A DNA stretch of 64,000 nucleotides from Saccharina japonica (GCA_008828725.1 MEHQ01004495.1:124001-188000); one strand, 5' to 3'. Counted from the first letter of the stretch, positions 20,149 through 31,133 are shown. The notes: a model not told the origin generated them from the sequence alone. Made by a program: numbers and translations.

Positions 20149-20328
20149 ACCCTTAGACGCGAAATACGGTGCACCTCTACCAAAGCATGCGTCCGGTACG
20201 ACCATGGCCATACATGGGCTAATAAATCGGGTTACATGCAGCAGCTAGCGATCCATCCCACTGTGGTACTACTGTGGTATGGGTTGCGCTTTTTTCTTTC
20301 CTTCTGGGGCAATAGTTTATGACCAATT

Positions 20329-20623
20329 CACGCGTGCTTCGATAGAGGTGCACCTGCATACAGGCAATTTCCTGAGGGTGGGTTTGACACTCGAGTGGAG
20401 CTTCATACCTCACCGATAAAAAATGGTTTCGGAGGAAATACTAAGAGTGCTACGAGCGTACACACCCCAATGAACACTGTCACTGACCGCAGTAGGCTCT
20501 GAAAGGTTTTGCGACACAAGATTGAAAGGCCGACGATTTTAAGATTTAGGAGCCTTCACTACTGTAGCTCATTCAGAAACATGCTTCAGCCAACACGTGC
20601 TACCTCTACCCGTAGCACGCCTC
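20329..20623 (+). mobile_element. MITE-A copy
   Basis: CACGCGTGCTTCGATAG to CCCGTAGCACGCCTC; all landmarks present. Confidence 0.8.
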
Positions 20624-20639
20624 GATTGAGCTCTTTAAA

Positions 20640-21070
20640 TGAGCTGCGCTACCGGTTAGCGTGGTGTTTGTATCTGCTTTCAAGTGGGAGGACTCGCGCT
20701 TAACCGGTAGATGTATGGAGGGATTTCCGATCTGGGAATGGGTCCCTATCGCCACCCGGTGGCGCTGGCTTTATTTTGAGCCCCAGCCAATCAGCGATCG
20801 GACGATAGGGCTGGGGTTTCCACACAGTGCGGGGCTGGTTCGAGCCGGACGATAGGTTTTTTCGTTCCCGGGTGGTTGGAGTTGTAGACATACGGAGGGG
20901 TTTTCGGACCGGGAAGGGAGCCCCGTCGTCTCCTGGTTCCGGATGCGACGGGACTCGGGGGTTCCCCCGAGGGGAAACTCCCGCCGCGCGCGCCGCGGCC
21001 CCTGGTTGACCGAGGGTGGGCGCCCCCCCCCCCTCGACCAATGGGCGACGGGCTCGAAAAACACAGGGAT
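20640..21070. other. GC-rich stretch with hairpin and direct repeat
   Basis: CTACCGGTTAGCG (from about 20649) pairs with CGCTTAACCGGTAG (about 20696-20709). A diverged direct repeat of roughly 55 bp starts at about 20706 (GTAGATGTATGGAGGG) and about 20888 (GTAGACATACGGAGGG). No coding assignment. Confidence 0.4.
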
Positions 21071-21434
21071 GTACTCCATAGGCCTACTATATTATATTTA
21101 GGGTTGGCGTCGATTGGCGACGACGCTGGAAAACACGCCTCTCACTGCGTGATCTAGACCACCAGGGTACCGTAGCATGCCTCCATACAATATATCTATA
21201 TCGCCGATTGCCGGCATGCGCGGGGCAACGGGAAGCATCAGCTCGCCGCGGCGTAGCGCCGCTTGTGGATACTGTTTTTGGTGTGTAGTGTTCCATCCCG
21301 CATTATGCAGCGTGGGTGACAACAGGCAAATCGCGGGATGAAGGAAGATGAAATAGCGTCCGTACGTAGATAGAAATTCGAGTCCGAAGGGGCATCAACG
21401 GACAACCTACTGTGTCCATTTAAATGTCTGGTTT

Positions 21435-21872
21435 CTAACCACCGCTTGTATGTTTCCAACGCGTACGTTTCAACGCGCAGGCGTCTGTGCGTGGTTGCTG
21501 CTTGGCACTGGTATCAGCCGTGCCGAGGAAAGACTCCCCGCCGTCTCGCTCTATCTGCAGCGGCACCCTTTTAGCCCCCTTTAATGCTACAGCCCCCGCC
21601 CTATTTTTCCACTGGTCTTGCAACTTCCAATCGGTTGGGTCAAGACGTTTCCCCCCTAAGCACGCCGGAAGAAGCACCAAATGACAAGCATATATCTCCG
21701 TATGAATAAATGGATCGCTTGTGATTGCGCGGCACGTATGCTCCAACGCCCAGAGAGAAAGAGGATGCCAATACAGACACGAGTCCCAACATGAGTGAAG
21801 TGATGGGGTTAACTGTGCATCTGCCTTGCTCAATTCATCGTTTGTTCGAGTTGGAGCGCTACTACTGTCCAT
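21435..21872 (-). CDS. Hypothetical open frame, 145 codons
   Basis: ATG at 21872-21870 starts a frame that ends with TAG at 21435. The composition is not low-complexity (for example ALEHTCRAITSDPFIHTEIY, LDPTDWKLQDQWKNRAG). No domain is recognised and no splice context was proved. Overlapping frames on both strands are also open, so this may be a chance frame, an exon or an old gene piece. Confidence 0.3.
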   Translation of the reverse strand: MDSSSAPTRTNDELSKADAQLTPSLHSCWDSCLYWHPLSLWALEHTCRAITSDPFIHTEIYACHLVLLPACLGGKRLDPTDWKLQDQWKNRAGAVALKGAKRVPLQIERDGGESFLGTADTSAKQQPRTDACALKRTRWKHTSGG

Positions 21873-22134
21873 AAATAGAATACCCTGCAGACAGCAACCG
21901 TTGTTTATTCTATACATGCATACGTAACTCCGCCAACTGTCTCCCGCGTCTGGCGCCTTCCCCTGGATGGCTCTTGCTGCTGCCTGTCTTGATGCCTGAA
22001 CCCTTCCGCTACGACACGTACGCACATATTTCCAAAACAGTATACCAGGTATACTACAGTAGCACCGGTTCAGTGTGTTTGGTTACTGCTTTTTGTCGAG
22101 TATGGATATAGGGTACCCTGGGAGTGTTTACTGT

Positions 22135-22425
22135 AGAAGGGTATACGCTCTGGGTATACCTGGGTATCTACCGGGTTGGGTATCTACCTGGATATAAATA
22201 TCGTGTCGGGTATCTTCCCGGGTATATTTACGGGGCCGGGTACCAACCCGGGTATATCTACCGGGCCCGGTATCTACCTGGTCTACCGGGCCGGATATGT
22301 ACCTTCGCTTATCGACCGTGCCAGCTATCTGAATTGGTACTAATACCGAGCCGAAATTTTACCCGTGGATATCTACCGAGCCGGGTATCTACCCAGCCAG
22401 GTATATCTACCGGGCCCCCCCTGCT
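22135..22425 (+). repeat. Minisatellite, unit about 19 bp, GGGTATCTACCNGG
   Basis: Degenerate units such as GGGTATATCTACCGGGCC and GGTATCTACCTGG repeated roughly fifteen times. Units alternate so that the array is partly palindromic (CCGGGTA/TACCCGG). Confidence 0.85.
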
Positions 22426-23200
22426 TGTGCTGCGTATTATACACCATGCATGGGAGAAGTCGTCTTCCTCCGTCTGAGTCCGTAAGTACCGCCTGGTTGG
22501 CCCCGTCCGCCCTTCGGGGTTGAAATGCTTAGCGCACACTACAGCAGTAGTAGCGCGTGTACTTCGTATGGAAATAAGAGCTGCACATTGTCAGATGGAA
22601 ACTGAATGTATAATAACAGCAATGTCTTCTAAATGAAATATCACACACCCCTTACTCTCTCATGTGTACGAAATACAAGCGATATTTTGCATTGCCTCTG
22701 TGTATGTTTTTTTCAACTTTGAGGGGTTTCGGGCTGGTCCTTCGTCAACGCATTCTAATACGACCAGGCATAACATACATACTCGTACTCGTATGTGTAT
22801 GATAAATGTTTTGCTGAACGCCGACTCGTATCCTACATACTTGTATATATATAAATACATACTTATATTACTATATATTGTACATAATATGTATGTTTCT
22901 GCTATACCGGTACCTGGTATGTACTTACAATAGTATACCTACAGTAATATGATAGCATACATGTTTGGGACACATGCTACACGACCAGACATAATTAATG
23001 CCCGGTATAAATCTGCGTTCAGGGCACATACATGCCACACCGCCACCAACCCCAACACCGCCACCACGCTGCATACACGGCTTTAAACTGGTAGCGGCGT
23101 GCCTGCGTGTGAGCGTTCAGTGTCAACGGCGCCATCTAGACCATCACAACAACATCACAACAAAACCGGAATAACACAATAATAGTAACATCAGAAAGAC
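22426..23200. other. AT-rich stretch, no gene seen
   Basis: Includes a family-G-like 3' motif at about 22570-22612 (GCTGCACATTGTCAGATGG) and TA/CATACA-rich simple sequence at about 22790-22930. Confidence 0.4.
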
Positions 23201-23462
23201 CTATCTATTACGATGGGTGGTATGGAAGAACAATGCAAAAGGCAAATGCAAATGATGAAGACCATTTTCTTTCGCCGCCTGATGAGATTGTTGCTATTGC
23301 TGCGAGAGGCCTGCCCTGGGCGTGAGTGTAACGCAACTGACCAAAAAGCCAGCGATACACTATTAATACACGCTTTCGGTTGTTATAAAGCTTGGAGAAG
23401 CCTCGTGTTCGGACACGCGCGCCTTTGAAGTATGTGGGGGAAGGCACAGTGTATATATATGG

Positions 23463-23900
23463 CTAGGGTGAGGTCCTGCTGTAGGTCGGGCTAAGGCCAT
23501 CCGACAGGTGATTGCATCGTGGCCGGATCATGGGAAGGAAGGGCGCGTTGCGCCTGTCCCGGGAGTTCGTGTGTTCGTCGATGTACAAACCCAGCTCCGA
23601 ATATTCGGTGTGTATTTTTGTCTCCATCGCCTGCGATGCCCGCCCAATCACCACCCACAACCCCGGCTCTTCGGCGAACAATGCCGACTTACCGACCCGC
23701 GACGTTCTGCAAGCGGGGCAACATGGGGCTGCAGCAGGGGTTGTGGCTGCCGCTGCTTCATTCCGTTGTGCTGTCGTCATGTGGGCATGCTCGACTGCTG
23801 TGATATTCCAACAACGAACGGGGCTACCAGTAGATGAGATGCCATCTCTGTTGCTTTGAAAATGTGCTAGATACAGTATAGACAAACATAAGCGCGGCAT
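23463..23900 (-). CDS. Hypothetical open frame, 145 codons, in a GC-rich island
   Basis: ATG at 23900-23898 and a stop at 23463. Parts look protein-like (AEEPGLWVVIGRASQAME, KIHTEYSELGLYIDEHTN). Two plus-strand frames are open over the same 330 bp, which lowers confidence. A GTAAGT inside (minus strand, near 23692) could be a donor, in which case this is one exon of a spliced gene. Not recognised. Confidence 0.3.
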   Translation of the reverse strand: MPRLCLSILYLAHFQSNRDGISSTGSPVRCWNITAVEHAHMTTAQRNEAAAATTPAAAPCCPACRTSRVGKSALFAEEPGLWVVIGRASQAMETKIHTEYSELGLYIDEHTNSRDRRNAPFLPMIRPRCNHLSDGLSPTYSRTSP

Positions 23901-24552
23901 AACATTTTTTCCGGTGACATGCTGAAGAGGTTTTATTCAGCAAACTGCGACCTTACATAGCGAAATGTTGCAAATCCAATAAAAAATGGGCGTCATTTCA
24001 TTTTTTTTTTATAAAAGGGCTGCTGGTCTGTATTTTGTTGGCTGTATTTTTTCTTGTGCCATGCCTGCTTTGCGATTAGAGTTTTTTTTTCGTAGCAGTA
24101 GTGGACAAACCTTGATAGTGAAAGGTCTTAAGGTAGCTATTCAGACACTCTGCTTGGCTACGGGTATGTATGGTTTACGCGGCTCAACCAACTCGGAGTC
24201 TTTCCCAGCCACAGCATCCCGAGTCAACCTATTATAGAGGCTTTCCATGCCCAGCATCCAAGCCGACCGAGTCAACCTGGCCTAGGGTCATATCAAGCAC
24301 AGAATCCCAGTACTGGCCACTGTCATAGATAGGGTTCGGGCTAGGGTTATACGGTTCGAGTCGGAGGGTCGGCTTAAGGCGCCAAGCACATAACCTCCGT
24401 GAATCTTATCTATCAAAGCGTGTTCATCCCTCAGTTTTAGCATAATCCTTGCTGGGATTCGCATTATATCACAACTCGGTTCTAGTGCGCTCATTGGTTT
24501 AACAATATCATGAAAAACAAATATGAATAACCCGCTACACATTGACGTACAG

Positions 24553-24692
24553 TACGGTGAGTATGATGATAATGACGTTGGGTACATGTAACAAAACAAT
24601 ATTAGACTGCAGACCACGCGTTACGGTGAGTATGATGATAATAACATTGGGTACGTGTAACAAAACAATGTTAGACTACAGACCACGCCATA
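24553..24692 (+). repeat. Tandem pair, 71-bp unit
   Basis: GGTGAGTATGATGATAATGAC... and GGTGAGTATGATGATAATAAC... repeat with a few differences; each unit ends with ACTGCAGACCACGC or ACTACAGACCACGC. Confidence 0.85.
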
Positions 24693-24816
24693 CCAAGCGT
24701 TCGCAAGCAACACTCCTGGGGTCGGGTGCCTGTTCTTCGAAAGTAGGAACTACCAAGATAATAAAACCGCCTGGTGCACCCGCCCCAATCGACACACAAG
24801 GTGCATATATATATAC

Positions 24817-25000
24817 GTTTTTTTCGTTTCCGTTTTGTTTCCAGCCCATTCATCAGCCTCTCTCCAATTTTCTCCTAATAATCGTAGCTCAGATCCAGTG
24901 TCACACAGCAGGCTCTTATCCCCCCGCCCCACCTACGGCTCGTGCCGTATTTTGCTGTTTTCGCGAGGAGACTGCTGGCCTTCCCCACCCTCGTCGACTC
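24817..25000 (-). mobile_element. SINE, 5'-truncated old copy
   Basis: Reads in the same order as the 3' part of the SINE at 42526-42859: CCCATTCATC, TCGTAGCTCAGATCC, CACCTACGGCTCGTGCC, TTTTCGCGAGGAGA, CCTCGTCGACTCGCG. The tRNA-like head is absent. The many differences suggest considerable age. Confidence 0.7.
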
Positions 25001-25239
25001 GCGTCTGATGTATATCACTCTCTAGTGCCGCTCTGGGCAGGAATACAAGGACCCCCACTCAAAGCTATGCCCCGTGGCTTATTTTCTGAGCTCCTCGCAT
25101 CACGAGTCAGCTCAAATGTGTCACCCGAAACGCGACGACTTCGAAGAACATGATTGTGTTGGCGCATCCCGACTGTAGCGTTTACGTGACCGATCTGTGA
25201 AGTTTCAAGCTCACTAGAGGGGCTCGACCGGACTGACCG

Positions 25240-25430
25240 GTGCTTGCTCGTACGGCAGAGGGGTCTCGCTGTTTTTCAGTGCTGTAGTTTCGGCGGCGGA
25301 TGAGATCCCGCCTACTCGACTGAAGGATCAACCTTATTATTTCTTGCTATCTATGTACAACAACAGTCGTAAGAGTGTTTTTTTTAACGATAGCCCCCCC
25401 CGCCGTGGATTGTTTACTACTCTGCACGCC
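25240..25430 (+). repeat. Family-J repeat
   Basis: Collinear with 34067-34250 and, more distantly, 44024-44215: GATGAGATCCC/GATGACATCCC, CGACTGAAGGATCA/CGACCGAAGGGTCA, TTTCTTG, CGATAGCC, GCCGTGGATTRTTTAC. It begins with an A/D-like TACGGCAGAGGGG. Confidence 0.55.
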
Positions 25431-25496
25431 AACGCACGGTAGGGTAGAGGTGCGCCATGTACTGTCTGAGAGTGGTCACTTGAGGAGTGCTATACC

Positions 25497-25761
25497 AAGC
25501 AATCCCACGGTAGGGGTACCACTTTTAGGCTGAATATTTTCTGACCGGTTGTGCTCCTCACGTGGGTAACCACCGGATACTATTATTACTCTACTGGTAT
25601 ACGATCGTACCTGGTACTTAATTTTTTGGACTACCGCATTGGAAGGTTTGGTCGGGTTGCGTGAACGAACGTTTCCGAAGTAAGTGTTTCGGGTGAGATA
25701 TTGAGCTCCTCATGTGAGGAGCTCGAAAAAACTCTACAGCGCCCCTACCGTGGGATGACTC
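25497..25761 (+). mobile_element. MITE-B copy nested in MITE-A
   Basis: AAGCAATCCCACGGTAGGGG to CCCCTACCGTGGGATGACTC. The flanks are TACC and TAAC, an imperfect 4-bp duplication. An extra ACGATCGTACCTGG block enlarges the middle. Confidence 0.85.
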
Positions 25762-25868
25762 TAACCTCAACCCTAAAACTGATTGTTGGACGGAAATAAA
25801 AGTGCTACCCAATGAGCAATGCCATGGCGTAGGTAAAAAGTTAAACATAGTGCAACCCAAGAACATGG

Positions 25869-26115
25869 GACGCATGCTACGATAGAGGTGCACATGTTTT
25901 TTTCTGAGCTCCTCACTTAAGGAGCGCCATACCTCACCGAACAAATGAAATTAGAGGAAAATAAAAGTGCTGCCGGATGAGAAACATCATGACCGAAGTA
26001 AACTCTCAAACATATTAAGTCACAAAAATGAAAGTCCGACGAATTTGGGTTAAGGAGCCCGATCGTTCAGAAAACGATTCAGCCAAAAAGTGCTACCTCT
26101 ACCGTAGCACGCGTC
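25869..26115 (+). mobile_element. MITE-A copy nested in MITE-A, ATGG target duplication
   Basis: GACGCATGCTACGATAG to CCGTAGCACGCGTC (247 bp) with ATGG at 25865-25868 and 26116-26119. Same subfamily as 33748-33992 and 19911-20148. Confidence 0.93.
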
Positions 26116-26229
26116 ATGGCTCCGACGCGTGTGGGTTAAGGGACCCGGTCGTTCAGAACACGTTTCAGCGAAAACGTGTCACTGGGACTACCCCTATCGT
26201 ACCAGGACTCCCCCCCCCCCCCCCCCCCC

Positions 26230-26363
26230 CAACGAAATAGTGCCTGCGTCCACTTGTCGAGAGTGAGACAATGAGCCACTCGCCGCCTGGGTCGTGCAAA
26301 CGCGTCAGTTAACACGAATCTTACCCCCCACTACTAGTACTGTAGGATGCCGTAGCACCAGTC
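26230..26363 (+). mobile_element. MITE-D, right-end fragment
   Basis: Keeps GCCACTCGCCGCCTGGGTCG, CAAACGCG and the right end GCCGTAGCACCAGTC. The left part is replaced by a poly-C tract. Confidence 0.55.
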
Positions 26364-26778
26364 ACCGGTCGCAAAATATCGAGCCTAAAAAGGGCTATAA
26401 CGCCTTCCATGGGGTGTACCCCTGTACGCTTCCGCTACTCGTCTAGACGGTTGACATAACATCAAATATATTGTCACTGGTCTGGCCGCTCTATCGGTGA
26501 CCAATCAGAAGGGGGGACCTTGTATCCGCACTGGCAACCGAGAAGGAACACACTTTTAGAGGCTCTCGTATTTTTCAGGAAGCTCATAAGGAAGTTTGGA
26601 CCGCTAAACAACAAGTAAGTCCTAAACTAATGCTTGCCGCGATACCTATTCTCAAGGCAGTTCAACATTGCCGTGACTGTTGTACGGCTTTCAACCATTG
26701 TCATAAAGCGCGTGCTACGATAGAGGTAGCACTTTTTGGCTGAAACCTTTTATTTTTATCCAAGATGGGGGCTCCTTA

Positions 26779-26987
26779 GGGCCCGAATTAACGAGTATAA
26801 AATAAATTCCGTTGGGAAAAAATATAATTCAAATTCGCTTTGGATTGGTCAACACACGCACCAGCACCAAATACTATGCCCCAAGATCCTAATCTTTGGT
26901 GCTGGTGCGTGTGTTGACCAATGAAGAGCGGATTTGAATTTTATTTTTTCCGAATTGAATTTATTTCATACTCGTTAAAACGGGCCC
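26779..26987. mobile_element. MITE-C copy, first of a dimer
   Basis: GGGCCCGAATTAACGAG to CGTTAAAACGGGCCC. TTA precedes it (26776-26778) and TAA (26988-26990) joins it to the next copy. Confidence 0.92.
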
Positions 26988-26990
26988 TAA

Positions 26991-27273
26991 GGGCCCGTTT
27001 TAACGAAGAAAAACAAAATTCAATTTGGAAACAAAAAACAATCAAATCCGCTTTTCATTGGTCAGAACCCGCACCACCACTCAAGATTATACCCCCAAGA
27101 TCCTAATATTTGGTGTTGGTGCGTGTGTTGACCAATGAAAAGCGAATTTGAATTTTTATTTTTCCAAAAAGATCCTAATCTTTGGTGTTGATGCGTGTGT
27201 TGACCAATGAAAAGCGAATTTGAATTTTTATTTTCCCAAATTGAACTTATTTTATACTCGTTAATATGGGCCC
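26991..27273. mobile_element. MITE-C copy, second of a dimer, with duplicated arm
   Basis: GGGCCCGTTTTAACGAAG to CGTTAATATGGGCCC, followed by TTA (27274-27276). The arm around AAGATCCTAAT...GTGTGTTGACCAATGAAAAGCG occurs twice, which makes this copy 283 bp instead of about 210. Confidence 0.92.
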
Positions 27274-27768
27274 TTAACCCGAATTCGACTGTTTTTTCAT
27301 TCTTGTGTTGCCATATTGTAAATTTTATACTCAGGCCAGGGTTTTTTTTCATCGGGTAGATAGCTCTTACCTGGCATATTCTGCTCCAAAATCAGCTTTC
27401 GGTTGGGGTTTATAGAGCTCCTCAAGTGACCACCCTTATAAGGCAAATAAATCGTGAACCTCTGACTGTTTTTTTCATTCTTGTGTTGCCATGTTGTAAA
27501 TTTTATACTCAGGCCAGGGTTTTTTTTTCATCGGGTATAGAGCTCTTACCTGGTATAGTTTGCTCCAAAATCAGCTTTGGGGTGGGGTTTATCGAGCTCC
27601 TCAAGTGACCACCCTTCCTTATAAGGCAAAAATATCGTGAACCTCTACCGTGGCATGCGTTCCAACAGTCTTGCTCAGATTTAGGTGAATGTTTCACGCC
27701 TCCGTCAAGACATCAATCCCCGCTTGATGACCTATTACTGCTGTAGATGCTTAAAGGAAGGAGGCATG

Positions 27769-28103
27769 CATGCTGCTACGATGGAGGCATAAGGTATACC
27801 TTTTTTTGGCTGAAATGTTTTCGGAATGACCTATTAAAGGCTCCTTGACCCATTTTGTTTTTTCCGAATTTCTTTCCTGTTTGGCGGTGATATTTTCTGA
27901 ATAACGGGGTTCCTTAATCCACAATGGTCGGAATTTTATCCTCGTGTAGGAATATGTTTCATTGTATTCTTAATAGGCCACAGGACTGTGCATCGGGAAT
28001 GACTTTTATTTCCCTCGAAAATCAGTTTTGGGGTGACGCACGGAGCTCCTCAAGGGGACCACCCTGCAAAAACCCATGGCGCACCTCTACCGTATCAAGC
28101 GTC
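27769..28103 (-). mobile_element. MITE-A copy with inner repetition
   Basis: GCATGCTGCTACGATGGAGG to CCGTATCAAGCGTC. The GGCTCCTTGACCC...CCGAATTTC block recurs as GGGGTTCCTTAATCC...CGGAATTT. A TA microsatellite follows at 28104-28121. Confidence 0.75.
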
Positions 28104-28387
28104 ATATATATATATATATATGGTTTATAGTATTCTGCTCTATAATCCGTTTTTTTTACTTATTGTTAGTATAGACCTCCGACGCGTGGTACGGTAGAGT
28201 TGCACCCTGTTAGCGGTCACTCGAGGAGCTTTATACCTGAACTAAAATCTACTTTTGGAGGGAACATTGAAGTGCTATCATACCCGACGACCAATCCCAT
28301 GTCCCAACTATACAATCACCAATATTGAACCACAAGAAAAAAAAAGTCCACCGAGTTTCAGAACTGCAAAAACTTATCCCACACTAA

Positions 28388-28597
28388 GGGCCCGAATTAA
28401 CGAGTTTAAAATAAATTCAATTTTGGAAAAAAATAAAATTCAAATTCGCTTTTCATTGGTCAACACACGCACCAGCACCAAAGATTAGGATCTTGGGGCA
28501 TAATCTTTGGTGCTGGTGCGTGTGTTGACCAATGAAAAGCGGATTTGATTTTTTTTTTTTCCAAATTGATTTTTTTCTTCTTCGTTAATACGGGCCC
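28388..28597. mobile_element. MITE-C copy, trimer unit 1
   Basis: GGGCCCGAATTAACGAG to CGTTAATACGGGCCC; TAA on both sides (28385-28387, 28598-28600). Confidence 0.93.
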
Positions 28598-28600
28598 TAA

Positions 28601-28807
28601 GGGCCCGTATTAACGAGTATAAAATAAATTCAATTTGGAAAAAAAAAAATTAAAATTCGCTTTTCATTGGTCAACACACGCACCAGCACCAAAGATTAGG
28701 ATCTTGGGGCATAATATTTGGTGCTGGTGCGTGTGTTGACCAATGAAAAGCGGATTTGATTTTTTTTTTTTCCAAATTGATTTTTTTCTTCTTCGTTAAA
28801 CGGGCCC
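28601..28807. mobile_element. MITE-C copy, trimer unit 2
   Basis: GGGCCCGTATTAACGAG to CGTTAAACGGGCCC; TAA on both sides, each shared with a neighbour. Confidence 0.93.
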
Positions 28808-28810
28808 TAA

Positions 28811-29019
28811 GGGCCCGAATTAACGAGTATAAAATAAATTCAATTTGGAAAAAATAAAATTTAAATTCGCTTTTCATTGGTCAACACACGCACCAGCACC
28901 AAATATTATGCCCCAAGATCCTAATCTTTGGTGCTGGTGCGTGTGTTGACCAATGAAAGGCGGATTTGAATATATATTTTTTCAAATTGATTTTTTTTCT
29001 TCTTCGTTAAAACGGGCCC
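28811..29019. mobile_element. MITE-C copy, trimer unit 3
   Basis: GGGCCCGAATTAACGAG to CGTTAAAACGGGCCC; TAA on both sides (28808-28810, 29020-29022). The central loop orientation (TATGCCCCAAGATCC) is inverse to units 1 and 2. Confidence 0.93.
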
Positions 29020-29321
29020 TAACTCCGAGGTAGTTTTTCCCCAAAATCATTGGACCGATTCTCAAGGGGTTAAGAAGCGCTATCATTGCGAAACTATTTC
29101 GGCCAATAAGTGCTACACGTATCGTTGCACATGTCCTCCTCAGGGCGTGGGGCCTCAAAACACAAGACTGGCGCACCAGTACCTTAAGGCAGCATGCGAC
29201 GAAAATATTCTCCCGATTTCGTGTACGCGACATACTGCTGTGACTCGTGCGGCCGGGGGGGGGGGGGCATATAGTCGGCATGATGCGGATGTGTCACTTA
29301 GTACTTTGCAAATCCTCCACT

Positions 29322-29607
29322 GACGTATGCGTCGGTAGAGGGGCGCCATTTTGTTTGTGGGGGCGGTGGTCACTTGAGCAGCTCTATTCCCCACCAATGA
29401 AACGATTTTGGAGTGAAATAAAAGTGCCATCATACCCGATGAGCAATGCCATGCATGTCCTATTAATACTGTAAGCACACAACAAAAAAATATTGCCAAC
29501 ACGGGAGTGAAAGTCGGACGACTGTTGGGTTAAGGAGCCCGATCATTCTGAAAATAGAAAACGCTTCAGCCAAAAAAAGGTACAGTACCTCTGGCGTAGA
29601 ACGCGCC
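29322..29607 (+). mobile_element. MITE-A copy
   Basis: GACGTATGCGTCGGTAG to GGCGTAGAACGCGCC; landmarks in order. Confidence 0.75.
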
Positions 29608-29689
29608 TACAGCCTCCCATAATCGCACTGCAGGCGAGGGGGACCAGATCCTCAGGACCATGATATGGCATAGCTGTGAAACGTCTCGA

Positions 29690-29800
29690 TCTCTACTATT
29701 TACGGGGGATCGTAGTAAATAGGACCTACGGTCCAGACATAAACCAATATATTTGACTATTTTCACGAACAATATTTGGTCGTATTAACTATGGTACACC
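29690..29800. repeat. Family-E repeat
   Basis: CGTAGTAAATAGGACCTACGG to AACTATGGTACACCG; same plan as 5454-5570. Confidence 0.5.
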
Positions 29801-30069
29801 GTAATAGTCAAGTTAGGCGTTCCTTGTTGCCAGAGAGGTCTGTACTTTAAGGAGGCGTCTACCGTATAGCACGCGCGACAATACACCCCCTGCTGAAAAA
29901 AGGTTTGACAGTCACGTTTCTCCAACAAACCTTGGGGATGATGTATGTTGCTTAAAATGCAGTATTGTCGCAAAAAGGGTCACGGGTCAGCTTTACCCTA
30001 CTAAGTAGAGTGTGGCGTGCGCAGTTCCGCCTGCTGCTACACGGCGTAGGTTGGTCGATATTGGGCTAT

Positions 30070-30376
30070 GTTGAAGGTAAAATTCCGCGGTGTTTCTGGG
30101 CGTGGGCACTTGAGGAGCTCTATACCGCACCCAAAAAACTCGGTTTTGGAGGGAATTGAAAGTGCTATATATATGCAGTACAAGTACCGATGAACAATCC
30201 CAGGGCCTAAGCATAAAAGTTAAACATATTACGAGAAAAAAAATGGAATTTCGACGATTTTGGGTTAAGGAGCCTTTAATACTCTAATACTTTAATAATT
30301 TAATAGGTCATTCAGAAACCGTTTCAGCCAAAAAAGGGTATACCTTACACACCTCTATTGTACGTAGGTACGCGCC
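30070..30376 (+). mobile_element. MITE-A copy
   Basis: The left terminus is poor. From GGGCACTTGAGGAGCTC onwards it is in order and carries the CTCTAATACTTTAATAA block also found in 13415-13733. Confidence 0.7.
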
Positions 30377-30440
30377 TCCTCCAGTATATACCACTCTTTC
30401 CAGATATACAAGCGCCGTTTGTACAACAATATTCAATAAT

Positions 30441-30686
30441 GAGCAATCCCACGATAGGGGTACCACTTTTTGGTTCCATATTTTCTGACCGGTTGAGCTC
30501 CTCACGTGAGTAACCACCGGATACTATTAATATTTTACTGGTATGTTTGTTTTTGGACTACAACATTGAAAGGTTTGGTCGGGTTGCGCGAACGAATGCT
30601 TCCGAAGTCATGTTTCGGGTGAAGTATTGAGCTCCTCATGTGAGGAGCTCAGAAAATTCTGCTGCGCCCCTACCGTGGGACGAGTC
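30441..30686 (+). mobile_element. MITE-B copy
   Basis: GAGCAATCCCACGATAGGGG to CCCCTACCGTGGGACGAGTC, full interior. The best-preserved B copy with complete 22-bp termini. Confidence 0.9.
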
Positions 30687-30921
30687 AATACCGGTTCTTA
30701 TATGTCTGGGCGAGAGTGGTAGTATCTGTTTAGCTGCGCAGGTCCACACTCGTCCGAGTGACCACCCCAACTGCTTACGACGATAGAGTTTTTACATTTT
30801 TTTTCAAGTTTTCGGTTTTCGCGGTGTGGACCGACATGGCATCGTTTGGTAGGATGCCTGGTACGGTAGTAGTCTCAGTATAGGTGTCACGTTTTTCCCG
30901 AAACGTTTCACGACATCCTTA

Positions 30922-31130
30922 GGGCCCGTTTTAACGAAGAAGAAAAAAATTCAATTTGGAAAAAAAAATATTCAAATCCGCTTTTCATTGGTCAACACAC
31001 GCACCAGCACCAAAGATTAGGATCTTGGGGTATAATGTTTGGTGCTGGTGCGTGTGTTGACCAATGAAAAGCGAATTTGAATTTTATTTTTTCCAAATTG
31101 AATTTATTTCATACTCGTTAATTCGGGCCC
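30922..31130. mobile_element. MITE-C copy, trimer unit 1
   Basis: GGGCCCGTTTTAACGAAG to CGTTAATTCGGGCCC, TTA on both sides (30919-30921, 31131-31133). Confidence 0.93.
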
Positions 31131-31133
31131 TTA

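Larger units (their letters stand above)
19476..20193 (-). mobile_element. MITE-A copy carrying two insertions
   Basis: The host copy begins GAGCTATGATAGATGTAGC. A family-G repeat interrupts it at about 19571-19745, and a second MITE-A interrupts it at 19911-20148. Its right end resumes as ACCCTTAGACGCG to ACCAAAGCATGCGTC. Three layers are therefore readable. Confidence 0.85.
25432..26210 (+). mobile_element. MITE-A copy carrying MITE-B and another MITE-A
   Basis: The host starts near AACGCACGGTAGGGTAGAGG. Family B occupies 25497-25761 and a nested A occupies 25869-26115. The host interior between and after them is in register with the consensus. Confidence 0.8.
26707..27661 (-). mobile_element. 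MITE-A copy with MITE-C dimer and inner duplication
   Basis: AGCGCGTGCTACGATAG starts the copy. The C dimer (26779-27273) is inserted in its CTCCTTAACCC block. The part from TTCATTCTTGTGTTGCC to ATCGTGAACCTCT is present twice in tandem (about 27295-27463 and 27475-27650). The right end is CCGTGGCATGCGTT. Confidence 0.85.
28181..29135 (+). mobile_element. MITE-A copy with MITE-C trimer
   Basis: GACGCGTGGTACGGTAG to CGTTGCACATGTC. Three C copies (28388-29019) interrupt it after AAAACTTATCCCACACTAA. Confidence 0.8.
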
